A stretch of DNA of 64,000 bases from Silvimonas iriomotensis (GTDB taxonomy: Bacteria; Pseudomonadota; Gammaproteobacteria; Burkholderiales; Chitinibacteraceae): NCBI RefSeq assembly GCF_014645535.1, contig NZ_BMLX01000001.1, forward strand, positions 1,047,169 to 1,111,168, read 5' to 3'. Numbering within the stretch: the first letter of the stretch is position 1; each line of letters opens with the position of its first letter. Both the position numbers and the translations under genes were made by a program. Below the pieces are notes generated by a model, which was not told the DNA's origin, did no database searches, and saw only the letters and a program-made list of their open reading frames with translations. This document shows positions 56,512-64,000 of the stretch, one piece after another.

Positions 56512-57462
56512 ATGTCTAAACAGCAAGAAAAACTGGATCAGGCCGCGCGGGCCGCGTGGATGTATTACGTTGCCAACAACACCCAGCATGAGATCGCCGA
56601 TCACCTGGGCATCTCGCGCCAGATGGCACAGCGCCTCGTGGCGTACGCCGTAGAACAAGGCCTGGTACGGGTCAGCGTGCAGCATGAAATCACCGACTGC
56701 CTGGCCTTGGCCGAGCAGATGAAAGCTCGCTTTGGCTTGAGCCTGTGCCGCGTGGTGCCTGCCAGCGGTGAATCTGAAGGCCTGCGCCGCATGCTGGCCG
56801 TGGCGGGCGCCGAGGTCATGACGCAGTTCTTGCAGTCCGAAACCCCGATCGTGGTGAATCTGGGCTCTGGCCGGACCCTCAAGGCCGTGATCGACGAATT
56901 GACAGAGATCGAGCGCCCGCAACATCGCATCGTCTCGATGGTCGGCGCCATTGCCACTGACGGCGCTTCCAACCGCTACGACGTAGCGCTGCGTACTGCA
57001 GAGAAAACCGGCAGCAAATACTTCATGCTGCCCGCCCCGCTGATTGCCGACAGCGCCGAAGACTGCCGCCAGTGGTGCAGCCACCGCGTGTACCGCGTAG
57101 TGAGCGAGTTGTCTGCCCACGCAGACGTGACTTTTATCGGCATCGGCTCAGTCGGCCCGGGCTGCCCGCTGGAAGAAGATGGTTTCTTGAGCAAAGAAGA
57201 GATCGGCCAGCTGGTTTCTGAGGGCGCGGCCGGTGAAATCATTGGTCATGCCGTCAATCACGAAGGCCGGCCCATCTCCTCGCCCATCACCGACCGCGTC
57301 ACCAGCCTGCAATTGCCCACCGCCGTGGAACGCCCGGTGATCGCCTTTGCCGGTGGCGCCAGCAAATACGCCGCATTGAACGCAGCACTGCGCGGGAAAT
57401 GGTTGTCAGGGCTGGTGACGGATGAAGAATCAGCGCGTCAGGCGCTGGCGATGACGGAATAA
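56512..57462 (+). CDS. smoC: SorC/DeoR-type sugar-binding transcriptional regulator of the polyol operon
   Basis: A 316-residue regulator with an N-terminal helix-turn-helix (about 25-46, THE EIADHLGISRQMAQRLV segment) and a C-terminal sugar-binding domain of the SorC type (NLGSGRTLKAVIDEL, FIGIGSVGPG and AFAGGASKYAAL). It resembles SmoC, which controls the polyol operon of Rhodobacter. Divergent orientation to smoE and shared upstream region support control of the transporter genes, with the polyol or its phosphate as inducer. Confidence 0.9.
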   Translation: MSKQQEKLDQAARAAWMYYVANNTQHEIADHLGISRQMAQRLVAYAVEQGLVRVSVQHEITDCLALAEQMKARFGLSLCRVVPASGESEGLRRMLAVAGAEVMTQFLQSETPIVVNLGSGRTLKAVIDELTEIERPQHRIVSMVGAIATDGASNRYDVALRTAEKTGSKYFMLPAPLIADSAEDCRQWCSHRVYRVVSELSAHADVTFIGIGSVGPGCPLEEDGFLSKEEIGQLVSEGAAGEIIGHAVNHEGRPISSPITDRVTSLQLPTAVERPVIAFAGGASKYAALNAALRGKWLSGLVTDEESARQALAMTE

Positions 57463-57496
57463 CACCCCTCTTTTGGGCGTCAATACTGATTTAGCG

Positions 57497-57532
57497 CACA
57501 AACAGGCGTATAGTTACGCTATCCGCTTTGTG
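57497..57532. promoter_or_regulatory. nested inverted repeat at the higBA promoter
   Basis: CACAAA (57497-57502) pairs with TTTGTG (57527-57532). Inside, GCGTA (57506-57510) pairs with TACGC (57515-57519). A TATAGT -10 candidate (57509-57514) lies in the centre. The higB start follows three bases later, consistent with HigA autorepression. Confidence 0.5.
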
Positions 57533-57534
57533 CC

Positions 57535-57813
57535 ATGATCAAGCACTTCAGGCACAAAGGCCTTCGTCAGTTTTTTGAGACCGGTAGCACGGCGGGCATT
57601 CAGCCATCGCACGCCGGGCGACCGGGCAGACAACTTGCCCGACTCGATGTGGCACTCCATCCGCAAGACATGAACCTGCCCGGCTGGCGCCTGCATGCAC
57701 TGACAGGTCATTTGGCCGGCCACTGGGCCGTCACCGTGTCTGGCAGCTGGCGCATGACTTTCCGGCTTGAAAGCGGCCACGCCGAGCTTGTTGATGATCA
57801 GGACTACCATTGA
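57535..57813 (+). CDS. higB: HigB-family RelE-like toxin (mRNA interferase)
   Basis: A 92-residue basic protein of the HigB/RelE superfamily. The start MIKHFRHKGLRQFFETGSTAG and the C-terminal VSGSWRMTFRLESGHAELVDDQDYH follow the host-inhibition HigB pattern, with the conserved arginine and the terminal DYH. These toxins cleave mRNA on the ribosome. The toxin gene comes first, as is usual for higBA, and its stop overlaps the antitoxin start as TGATG. Confidence 0.93.
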   Translation: MIKHFRHKGLRQFFETGSTAGIQPSHAGRPGRQLARLDVALHPQDMNLPGWRLHALTGHLAGHWAVTVSGSWRMTFRLESGHAELVDDQDYH

Positions 57814-58127
57814 TGCCCAGCGCCATGCACAACCCGCCGCACCCCGGCGAAGCACTTCGTGAAGATATCCTGCCCGCACTGGACCTTACCGTCAGCCAGG
57901 CCGCCATTGAACTCGGGGTAACCCGCGCCGCCCTGTCACGCATTCTGCATGGCCATGCCGGTATATCGACCGAAATGGCTCTGCGACTTGAAAGCTGGCT
58001 GGGCGGCCCCGACGCTGGCCCCAGCGCGGAAAGCTGGCTGCGTGCGCAGATGGCTTATGACTTGTGGCAATCCACCCTGCACGGCCGGCGACCCAAGGTC
58101 ATGCAGGTGCATACACTGCCAACATAA
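57813..58127 (+). CDS. higA: HigA-family antitoxin
   Basis: A 104-residue antitoxin with a Xre-type helix-turn-helix (about 27-46, VSQAAIELGVTRAALSRILH). The opening NPPHPGEALREDIL is the VapI/HigA signature. It should bind HigB and the nested repeat upstream of higB. ATG 57813 overlaps the toxin stop; the TTG three bases earlier is not needed. A strong terminator follows. Confidence 0.93.
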   Translation: MPSAMHNPPHPGEALREDILPALDLTVSQAAIELGVTRAALSRILHGHAGISTEMALRLESWLGGPDAGPSAESWLRAQMAYDLWQSTLHGRRPKVMQVHTLPT

Positions 58128-58161
58128 GTTGCCTTTACCTGATCAAGGCAGACCAGACCAC

Positions 58162-58191
58162 AAAAAAAGCCCGCATCAGCGGGCTTTTTTT
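58162..58191. terminator. bidirectional terminator between higA and the UPF0303 gene
   Basis: AAAAAAAGCCCGC, ATCA loop, GCGGGCTTTTTTT. It sits between convergent genes. Confidence 0.9.
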
Positions 58192-58206
58192 CAATCAACA
58201 ACTACA

Positions 58207-58701
58207 TCAATCCAGCATCAACCCGTCCAGCGACACCCCCAGGTGCGCTGCCAGCGCTTCGACCACAAAGCCGTGATCGTCACGCTGCGCCAGACCGGAC
58301 ACAATCACACTACCCACGCAGCCCGCGCCTTTGATCAACAGGGGAAAAGCGCCGCCGTTGGTGGCGTAGTCGGCCAGCGGCACGCCGATTTTGTCAGTCA
58401 GGGTCATACCGGATTGCCGGCAACCCTGGCCAATAAAATACGTGCTGTGATGATGCAGTTCGACCACATTGCGTTTGCGACGCACCCAGTCATCATTCAC
58501 CGGCGTCGTGCCGGGCATGGAGACGTAAAACAGACGCTGGCCATTAAGCGTGATTTCAATGGTGATTGGCGCCTTGCGCGCCACGGCCATATCACGCAGG
58601 CGGCAGCCCAGCTTCCAGGCTTCATCGGTATCGAACCGGTCAAACTGCAGCACTTCTTCCTGGCGCTTGATCGCGGCCAGGTCTTTGGCAAAATCGGTCA
58701 T
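58207..58701 (-). CDS. UPF0303 / heme-degrading-domain (HbpS-like) protein
   Basis: A 164-residue cytoplasmic protein of the UPF0303 family, related to the GlcG/HbpS fold. FDTDEAWKLGCRLRDMAVARKAPITIEITLNGQRLF is the family N-terminal region and RKRNVVELHHHSTYFIGQ the conserved middle. The GGAFPLLIKGAGCVGSVIVSGL segment is typical. Function is not established in bacteria. It is the third gene of the unit DeoR regulator-dehydrogenase-UPF0303, 17 bases after the dehydrogenase stop. Confidence 0.85.
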   Translation of the reverse strand: MTDFAKDLAAIKRQEEVLQFDRFDTDEAWKLGCRLRDMAVARKAPITIEITLNGQRLFYVSMPGTTPVNDDWVRRKRNVVELHHHSTYFIGQGCRQSGMTLTDKIGVPLADYATNGGAFPLLIKGAGCVGSVIVSGLAQRDDHGFVVEALAAHLGVSLDGLMLD

Positions 58702-58718
58702 GCACTTCCCCTCTGGTA

Positions 58719-59756
58719 TCAAACCGTAAACGGCAGTTCGCGCTGCATAGTGGCGCTGGTGTGGGCCAGTTCGATGATCGCCATGACGGCCAGCGCTTCT
58801 TCGCCGGACACCGGGTTGGGTTCGCCAGCGGCAATGGCTGCCGCCACGCCGTTGTAATACGCGCGATAGTCGCCCACTTGTGTGCTGACCACTTCAGTTT
58901 CTTCGATGTCGTTCACACTGGTGATCAACGAGCCATCCAGCGCATCCTGACCCCAACCGGCATCACCCGGCTTGCCACCGGCCTTGAGCTGGCTTTCCTG
59001 GGTATCCAGGCCCTGCTTGATAAAGCTGCGCTTGTCGCCATGAATGACAAAGCGCGGGCCACCGGCCACCAGCGTGCTGCCATGCAGGATCACGCGCAGG
59101 CCTTCATAACGCAGGATAACGTGGAAATAATCGGTCGCCACCGCGTCATCACGCATGATGGCCATATCGGCATACACCGCTTCTGGCGTGCCAAACAGTT
59201 GCAGTGCCTGATCGACCAGGTGCGGACCCAGGTCAAACCACAGGCCATTACCCAGCCCGGCGGCTTCGCGCCAGCGCTGGCGCACTACCGGGCGGAACCG
59301 GTCAAAGTGCGATTCAAAATGCACCACGCGGCCCAGATCATCATCGGCCAGCAGTTTTTTCACAGTCAGAAAATCCGCATCCCAGCGGCGATTCTGGAAT
59401 ACCGACAACACCTTGCCCACTTCCCTAGCCTGGGCGATCAGGCTGCGGGCTTCGGCCAGCGTGGTCGTGAACGGTTTGTCGACCACCACATGCTTGCCTG
59501 CGGCCAGGGCGGCTTGTGCCAGCGGAAAATGCTGGTCATTGGGTGCGGCGATCACCACCAGATCAATCTGCGGATCGGCCAGCGCTTCGCGGGCGTGCGC
59601 TACCACGTTGACGTCCGGGTAATCCGCATGGACTTTGCCCGCATCGCTGGATACCACTGTGGCCAGTTGCAGGCCGGGCGAGGCCACGATCAGCGGGGCG
59701 TGAAAGGTTTTACCGGCGTAGCCGTAGCCCACCAGTGCAACTTTGAGTCGATTCAT
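58719..59756 (-). CDS. Gfo/Idh/MocA-family NAD(P)-dependent oxidoreductase
   Basis: A 345-residue dehydrogenase. The Rossmann motif VGYGYAGKTFHAPLI is at 9-23 and the catalytic lysine motif DKPFTTT has Lys94. The substrate-side histidine is expected in WFDLGPHLVDQAL. It resembles YdgJ/IolW-type enzymes acting on inositols or sugars; the substrate is unknown. It overlaps the DeoR gene stop by four bases, so the two are coupled. Confidence 0.9.
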   Translation of the reverse strand: MNRLKVALVGYGYAGKTFHAPLIVASPGLQLATVVSSDAGKVHADYPDVNVVAHAREALADPQIDLVVIAAPNDQHFPLAQAALAAGKHVVVDKPFTTTLAEARSLIAQAREVGKVLSVFQNRRWDADFLTVKKLLADDDLGRVVHFESHFDRFRPVVRQRWREAAGLGNGLWFDLGPHLVDQALQLFGTPEAVYADMAIMRDDAVATDYFHVILRYEGLRVILHGSTLVAGGPRFVIHGDKRSFIKQGLDTQESQLKAGGKPGDAGWGQDALDGSLITSVNDIEETEVVSTQVGDYRAYYNGVAAAIAAGEPNPVSGEEALAVMAIIELAHTSATMQRELPFTV

Positions 59757-60526
59757 GCGGTTTTCTCCGTATTTGTAGAAACATGCCCTGCCCCGATCAC
59801 CCGCAAACCCGCCGGCGCATTCGCCCAGCCGGGCGTGCGATCAGTAAACCAGTGGGTAAAATGCGGCACAGGGCAGACAAAAAAGGGTTCGCTACGGCCA
59901 GTCTTGCTGTGATCAGCCACCAGCATGGCCTGGGCGCTGGCCGCCAGCATGGCGCGTTTGACTTCGGCATCGGCGGCATCACTGGCGGTCAGGCCGAGTT
60001 TTTCATGTACCGCGCACGCCCCCATGATGGCCCAGTCAGCCCGCAGCGACTGGATCTGCGCCACGGTTTGCGTGCCGGTAAACAAGCGCTGGCGTGCATC
60101 CCACAGGCCACCCGCCAGAATCAGGCGTATTTGCGGGCGCTGGCTTAATGCATTGGCAATATCCAGCGCATGCGTGATCACGGTGAGCGGCACATCCGGC
60201 AGGGCTTGCGCCACGGCCAGTACGCTTTGCCCGGCATCAAGCATCAGCGTCTGGCCCGGTTCAATCTGTTCAATGACTGCTTGCGCCAGTTGCTGCTTGA
60301 CCTGCGGCAGCACCTGGGCGCGCTGCGCCCGCGCCATGCGCGGCACTTCCAGCGACACCGCACCGCCGTGGGTTTTTTGCAAAAAGCCCAGTTCATCCAG
60401 CGCACGCAAATCACGGCGCACCGTGTCGTCTGACACCTGCAGCCGCTGGGCGAGCTCAAGCACCGTCACCCGGCCGGTTTCGGCCAGGTAATCAAGAATG
60501 GTTTGATGGCGTTCTTCAGTAAACAT
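59753..60526 (-). CDS. DeoR/GlpR-family transcriptional regulator
   Basis: A 257-residue regulator with an N-terminal helix-turn-helix (about 20-41, VTVLELAQRLQVSDDTVRRDL) and a C-terminal sugar-phosphate sensor domain of the DeoRC type (LMLDAGQSVLAVAQALP, LILAGGLWDARQRLFTG and KRAMLAASAQAMLVADHSKTG). It heads the three-gene unit with the Gfo/Idh dehydrogenase and the UPF0303 protein and probably controls it in response to a phosphorylated sugar. Confidence 0.92.
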   Translation of the reverse strand: MFTEERHQTILDYLAETGRVTVLELAQRLQVSDDTVRRDLRALDELGFLQKTHGGAVSLEVPRMARAQRAQVLPQVKQQLAQAVIEQIEPGQTLMLDAGQSVLAVAQALPDVPLTVITHALDIANALSQRPQIRLILAGGLWDARQRLFTGTQTVAQIQSLRADWAIMGACAVHEKLGLTASDAADAEVKRAMLAASAQAMLVADHSKTGRSEPFFVCPVPHFTHWFTDRTPGWANAPAGLRVIGAGHVSTNTEKTA

Positions 60527-60604
60527 GCGGACATTCTAGTCCGGCCATGCCAGATTGTGCAAATTAATGCGGTTTATTGCGGTTTTGTATTTTTGAAACC
60601 GCAA

Positions 60605-61051
60605 TCAGGCGTCTGCGGGCAGACACCAGAGCAAACCGGCAGCGCCGCCCAAGGTGCCTGATAGCACGGCGTTTTGCTCAAAACGCTGACCCCATGCCGC
60701 AGCGGCAGGCGCATCGACCGCCAGCACCAGCGCAGAGGGTTCGGCCGGCCACTGGCCGTCATCGCCCTCGCCAAAGCCTTCAAAGAAGACCAGTCCGGCC
60801 GTGTTCAGGGCATCAAGCAGATTCTGGTGGCGTGCAAGGTTCTCGTGCTGGCACAGCACGGCGCGGGAGTATGGGTTACACGCAGAGATGAACATCCAGC
60901 CGTGCGCATCGTGCTGACGCAGTACGGCATCCAGTTCCGGGGAGTGTTGGCCAACCCGCAATGTCAGGCCCAGTGCGGGCACAACATAGCGGGTGGCCAT
61001 GTAGGCGGCGTTGAGCGCCGCCAGGCGGGAATCGGCATCTGGCGCAGTCAT
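60605..61051 (-). CDS. DUF3293-like conserved protein
   Basis: A 148-residue soluble protein. The central GWMFISACNPYSRAVLCQHENLARHQNLLDAL resembles the DUF3293 pattern (an AxNPxS segment followed by N-x2-R/H repeats). No catalytic motif is obvious. It lies 27 bases after suhB ends on the opposite end of the same strand, and 78 bases before the DeoR gene. Function unknown. Confidence 0.7.
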   Translation of the reverse strand: MTAPDADSRLAALNAAYMATRYVVPALGLTLRVGQHSPELDAVLRQHDAHGWMFISACNPYSRAVLCQHENLARHQNLLDALNTAGLVFFEGFGEGDDGQWPAEPSALVLAVDAPAAAAWGQRFEQNAVLSGTLGGAAGLLWCLPADA

Positions 61052-61078
61052 GGCCGGATCACCGTTCTGGTTTGACGC

Positions 61079-61861
61079 TTACTTCAGGTGCGGCTTGATC
61101 AGTTGCAGCATCTGGCCAAACACGCGCGGCGTACCGCAGATCACATCACCGGTCTGCAAGTAGTTTTCGCCACCTTCAACGTCGGTAATCAGACCACCGG
61201 CCTCTTGCACCAGCAAAGAGCCCGCGGCGATATCAACCGTCTTCAGGCCAAACTCAAAGAAACCGTCAAACTGACCGCAAGCCACATAGGCCAGATCCAG
61301 CGCGGCTGCGCCCGGGCGACGCACGCCCGCAGCTTTCTGCGCCATTTCGCGGAAAATGTTCAGGTAGGTATCCAGATGCTTGAAGTCGGTATACGGAAAG
61401 CCGGTACCCACCAGCGCATCAGACAGTTCACGCACCTTGGAAACGCGGATACGGCGATCATTCAGGAACGCGCCCACGCCACGGGTGGCGGTAAACAGAT
61501 CGTTGCGGTTCGGGTCGTACACCACGGCCTGCGTCACGACACCTTTGTGTGCCAGGGCAATCGACACCGCATATTGCGGAAAGCCGTGCAGGAAGTTGGT
61601 GGTGCCATCAAGCGGGTCGATGATCCATTCGAATTCGGAATTACCGGTCGCACCGGACTCCTCTGCTAGAATGGCGTGCTTGGGATAGGCTTCCAGAATG
61701 GTTTCGATGATGGCACGTTCAGCAGCGCGGTCCACTTCAGACACAAAGTCGTTGTGGCCTTTCTTCTCTGGCGTGATCAGATCGAGATTATTGGATGCGC
61801 GCTGGATGACGGAAGCGGCACGGCGAGCGGCACGAACGGCCGTATTGAGCATCGGATGCAT
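61079..61861 (-). CDS. suhB: inositol-1-monophosphatase family protein SuhB
   Basis: A 260-residue Mg-dependent phosphatase. The metal motifs are LAEESG (Glu67, Glu68) and [15 protein letters not shown] (Asp82, Asp85), with a third aspartate in the C-terminal [19 protein letters not shown]. SuhB also takes part in ribosomal RNA antitermination in E. coli. It is divergent from trmJ, an arrangement widespread in proteobacteria. ATG 61861 gives the family N-terminus [14 protein letters not shown]. Confidence 0.93.
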   Translation of the reverse strand: MHPMLNTAVRAARRAASVIQRASNNLDLITPEKKGHNDFVSEVDRAAERAIIETILEAYPKHAILAEESGATGNSEFEWIIDPLDGTTNFLHGFPQYAVSIALAHKGVVTQAVVYDPNRNDLFTATRGVGAFLNDRRIRVSKVRELSDALVGTGFPYTDFKHLDTYLNIFREMAQKAAGVRRPGAAALDLAYVACGQFDGFFEFGLKTVDIAAGSLLVQEAGGLITDVEGGENYLQTGDVICGTPRVFGQMLQLIKPHLK

Positions 61862-62099
61862 GAACTTACCCCTGGCAGATTGAAACAGGCTGATTGAAAC
61901 GCGCAACCTGCAATGCCATTACACAATGGCAAAGCGGCCAGCGGCCCATGCATGACGATGCAGATTGTCACTGATCCCGGGCGGCGCGAAGTGCGTCACG
62001 GATCAGCCTGTAAAGATCGAAAACAACTATAGCCGCTATTGTACTGAATTTCCGGCCCTTTTGTCAGCGCCAACCAAAAAACGCCTTGATACGCCCCGA

Positions 62100-62906
62100 A
62101 TGACTGAACTGACTGATCTTCCTGAAGCCGGCCTTGCCGCCAACCACACGCTCGCCGCGTTTCGCGTCGTGCTGTGCAATACCTCGCACCCCGGCAACAT
62201 CGGGTCTACCGCCCGCGCCATGAAAACCATGGGTTTGTCGCACCTTTATCTGGTGAACCCGAAAGAATACCCGTCGGACGTGGCGCGCTCGCTCGCCAGC
62301 AGCGCCGATGATGTACTCGACAACGCCACCGTCGTGAACACGCTGGAAGAAGCGCTGGCGGGCACCACGCTGCAAGTGGCCATGACCGCACGCCGGCGCG
62401 AACTGGTCCAGCCCTTGCACACGCCGCGGCAACTGGTGCCGGAGCTTTTGCAAGAAGCCACCAGCGGCGGCACGATCGCCCTCGTCTTCGGCAACGAAAC
62501 CAATGGCATGACCATTGATGAAGTGCGCCAGTGCAACCGGCTTGTCACCATTCCAACCAACCCCGTGTATTCCAGCCTGAACCTGGCGCAAGCCGTGCAG
62601 GTGCTGTGCTACGAATTGCGCGCGGCGCTGCTGGATGACGTGAGCCACCTGGAAGAAAAACGCACCCTGCCCAGCCATGAATACATGGAGCTTTTTTATG
62701 AGCACCTGGAACGCACGCTGATCACCATTGGTTTCTTGCGCACCAAAAACCCCAAGCGCCTGATGCCGCGCGTGCGCCGCATTGTGCAGCGCGCCCAGCT
62801 GGATCAGGAAGAAGTGGATATGCTGCGCGGCGTCTTGCGTGCCGCTGTTGAGTTCGAGCGTGTGGTGCCGCCACCCGGCCAGAAAGACCAGCCCGCATCT
62901 GAATAA
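62100..62906 (+). CDS. trmJ: tRNA (cytidine/uridine-2'-O-)-methyltransferase TrmJ
   Basis: A 268-residue SPOUT methyltransferase that methylates position 32 of tRNA. FRVVLCNTSHPGNIGSTARAMKTMGL is motif 1, LVFGNETNGMT motif 2 and IPTNPVYSSLNLAQAVQVLCYEL motif 3. The C-terminal helical region (about 180-255) belongs to TrmJ and not to TrmL. The 238 bases between suhB and trmJ presumably hold both promoters. A perfect terminator follows. Confidence 0.94.
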   Translation: MTELTDLPEAGLAANHTLAAFRVVLCNTSHPGNIGSTARAMKTMGLSHLYLVNPKEYPSDVARSLASSADDVLDNATVVNTLEEALAGTTLQVAMTARRRELVQPLHTPRQLVPELLQEATSGGTIALVFGNETNGMTIDEVRQCNRLVTIPTNPVYSSLNLAQAVQVLCYELRAALLDDVSHLEEKRTLPSHEYMELFYEHLERTLITIGFLRTKNPKRLMPRVRRIVQRAQLDQEEVDMLRGVLRAAVEFERVVPPPGQKDQPASE

Positions 62907-62924
62907 ATATTGCTTGCGGTTTAC

Positions 62925-62962
62925 CCAATCAAAAAGGCCGCAATTGCGGCCTTTTTGATTGG
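62925..62962. terminator. bidirectional terminator after trmJ
   Basis: A perfect inverted repeat (CCAATCAAAAAGGCCGCAA with its complement) with A and T tracts sits between convergent genes. Confidence 0.92.
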
Positions 62963-62997
62963 CGGTGTTTAATGCGCCATTTCCGGATTAATCCGGT

Positions 62998-63453
62998 TTA
63001 TTCCAGTGCGGCATTGATTGCGCGATCCACAGCGTGATGCGCTTCATGAATATGGTGTAATACGCGCGCCTGCAATTCGATCGCAGCCGGATCGCTTTCT
63101 TGATGCGATACGTCTTGCTCTGCGCGATTCAGCAATTCCAGCGCTTTGTGAAAACGGTCGGTATGCTTGAGATTGGCATCGACCGGCATATGGTCATGAA
63201 TATCCTTGCCGTCGTCGATCGCAGCATGTTTCATTTCACCAATGGCCGCGTCAATTTCTTCCAGCGCTTTCACTTCGTCTTTTTGCACCTGACTGGAATC
63301 AATGCGATCCAGATAACCACGCGCGTCGCGCAGATCGCTCAATGCGTGCAGGTAATACGGGTGCGGGCCCGGGGTATCAGCGTGGGCCGACAGCGGCGCA
63401 AAAATGGCACCGGCAGAGATAACAGCAGCAACAACTCGCATCATTTTGTTCAT
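62998..63453 (-). CDS. His-rich exported helical protein of unknown function
   Basis: A 151-residue protein with a signal peptide ending SAHA (about residue 25). The mature part is almost all helical and contains 13 histidines in about 126 residues, including HDH, LHHIHE and AHH clusters. This suggests a periplasmic four-helix bundle that may bind metal, though that is inference. AGGAG lies nine bases before the ATG. The 228 bases after its start show no further gene. Confidence 0.72.
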   Translation of the reverse strand: MNKMMRVVAAVISAGAIFAPLSAHADTPGPHPYYLHALSDLRDARGYLDRIDSSQVQKDEVKALEEIDAAIGEMKHAAIDDGKDIHDHMPVDANLKHTDRFHKALELLNRAEQDVSHQESDPAAIELQARVLHHIHEAHHAVDRAINAALE

Positions 63454-63681
63454 GATCAGGACTCCTGATTGAATGTTTGTAGACCGCGCCAACGGGTAGC
63501 TATTGCGGTGACTTTGTTATGTGCGGTTGTCTTTTTTGGCGAAATCTACGCAGCGGCAATTACGGCGTCAATCACCCATAACCTTTCGATACAATTGGAG
63601 AAGCGCGCATAAAAAATGGCCGACAAGCGGCCGATTTCAACGCATCAAAGTGAACTACGTCACCTGTTTTGTATTCATATT

Positions 63682-64000
63682 TTATTTCAGGTAACGCTCG
63701 CCCCCGTAACCGGATACCGCCATCAAAAACCGGACAATTCCGTAACTGAGCCAGGGCTTGATACGCCAGCCCGATGGCCCGCGCAATCTGGCCGGCAATT
63801 GCACCGGTCGTGCCGAGTTTTCAATTGTATTGCGCACGTCTTGTGCCAGCGTGCCGGCAAAATCCTTATCGCGCACAAACACATTTCCTTCACGCGCCAG
63901 CAACAGGCTGAACGGATCAATATTGGACGACCCCACCGTCGCCCAGGCGCCGTCAATGACCGCCACTTTGGCATGCATATAGCCGCTGACGTACTCGTGA
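63682..64000 (-). CDS. clsB: cardiolipin synthase B / phospholipase D family protein, C-terminal fragment
   Basis: Only the last 105 or so residues are in the window; the gene enters from the right edge in frame (HEYVSGYMHAKVAVID). The second HKD motif, HAKVAVIDGAWATVGSSNID, is complete and followed by the conserved RE-N-VFV segment. This closely matches the ClsB (YbhO) C-terminus. The enzyme joins phospholipids to form cardiolipin at the inner membrane. Confidence 0.88.
   Translation of the reverse strand, partial: HEYVSGYMHAKVAVIDGAWATVGSSNIDPFSLLLAREGNVFVRDKDFAGTLAQDVRNTIENSARPVQLPARLRGPSGWRIKPWLSYGIVRFLMAVSGYGGERYLK

Overview
The window looks like a chromosomal segment of a Gram-negative betaproteobacterium, most likely in the Neisseriales near Chitinibacteraceae/Chromobacteriaceae (for example Silvimonas-like). 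The taxonomic call is inference. It rests on gene content: surE-pcm-nlpD-rpoS, a divergent suhB/trmJ pair, ratA-rnfH, a betaproteobacterial-type dcd, and an exported protein built from chitinase-A N-terminal-like domains. The DNA is GC-rich, densely coded, and punctuated by classic rho-independent hairpins, many symmetrical between convergent genes. I saw no rRNA, tRNA, CRISPR array, prophage or insertion sequence.

Layout. 1-4.7 kb: start of a dusC-like gene, a self-cleaving LexA-family repressor with two operator boxes in its own promoter, then queF, msrA and the lysine pair dapC-dapD. 4.8-12 kb: a secreted M16 peptidase, the stress cluster surE-pcm-nlpD-rpoS on the minus strand, and apaG. 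11.9-19.4 kb: rpe-gph, folA, a SEC-C protein, serB, a CSS/EAL phosphodiesterase, yciH, an EamA exporter and a PCu(A)C copper chaperone. 19.4-28 kb: a minus-strand run (aldo/keto reductase, PGM-like protein, recJ, ChiN-repeat protein, cyclotransferase), then dcd, bcp and a PIN-PhoH ATPase.

28-46 kb: a 410-base non-coding stretch with strong secondary structure ahead of a small protein, a cupin, periplasmic asparaginase, dnaB, ratA-rnfH, an OmpA-type lipoprotein, an AGE-family sugar isomerase, adenine/adenosine deaminase, thyA, an orphan histidine kinase, greB, rluB, an unknown protein, mutS, and a 46-residue membrane protein downstream of a threonine aldolase.

46.9-57.5 kb is the most accessory-looking part. 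A seven-gene minus-strand operon encodes a binding-protein-dependent polyol transporter, a HAD phosphatase, a DalD-like D-arabinitol dehydrogenase and xylulokinase. A SorC/DeoR-type regulator is divergent. Together they would import D-arabinitol (or a similar polyol), oxidise it to D-xylulose and phosphorylate it to xylulose-5-phosphate, which the Rpe encoded at 11.9 kb can interconvert. An alpha/beta hydrolase next to it has its own promoter framed by two TTTACCCGG-type operators.

57.5-64 kb: a HigBA-type toxin-antitoxin pair, a DeoR regulator/Gfo-Idh dehydrogenase/UPF0303 operon, a DUF3293-like protein, suhB divergent from trmJ, a His-rich exported protein, and the C-terminal end of a cardiolipin synthase at the window edge.

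Most of the window is ordinary core genome. The observations that seem least explained are the ChiN-repeat protein, the structured leader at 28.2-28.46 kb, the inverted heptamer arrays inside the polyol operon, and several well-formed operators. I did not find a clearly new defence or mobile system.
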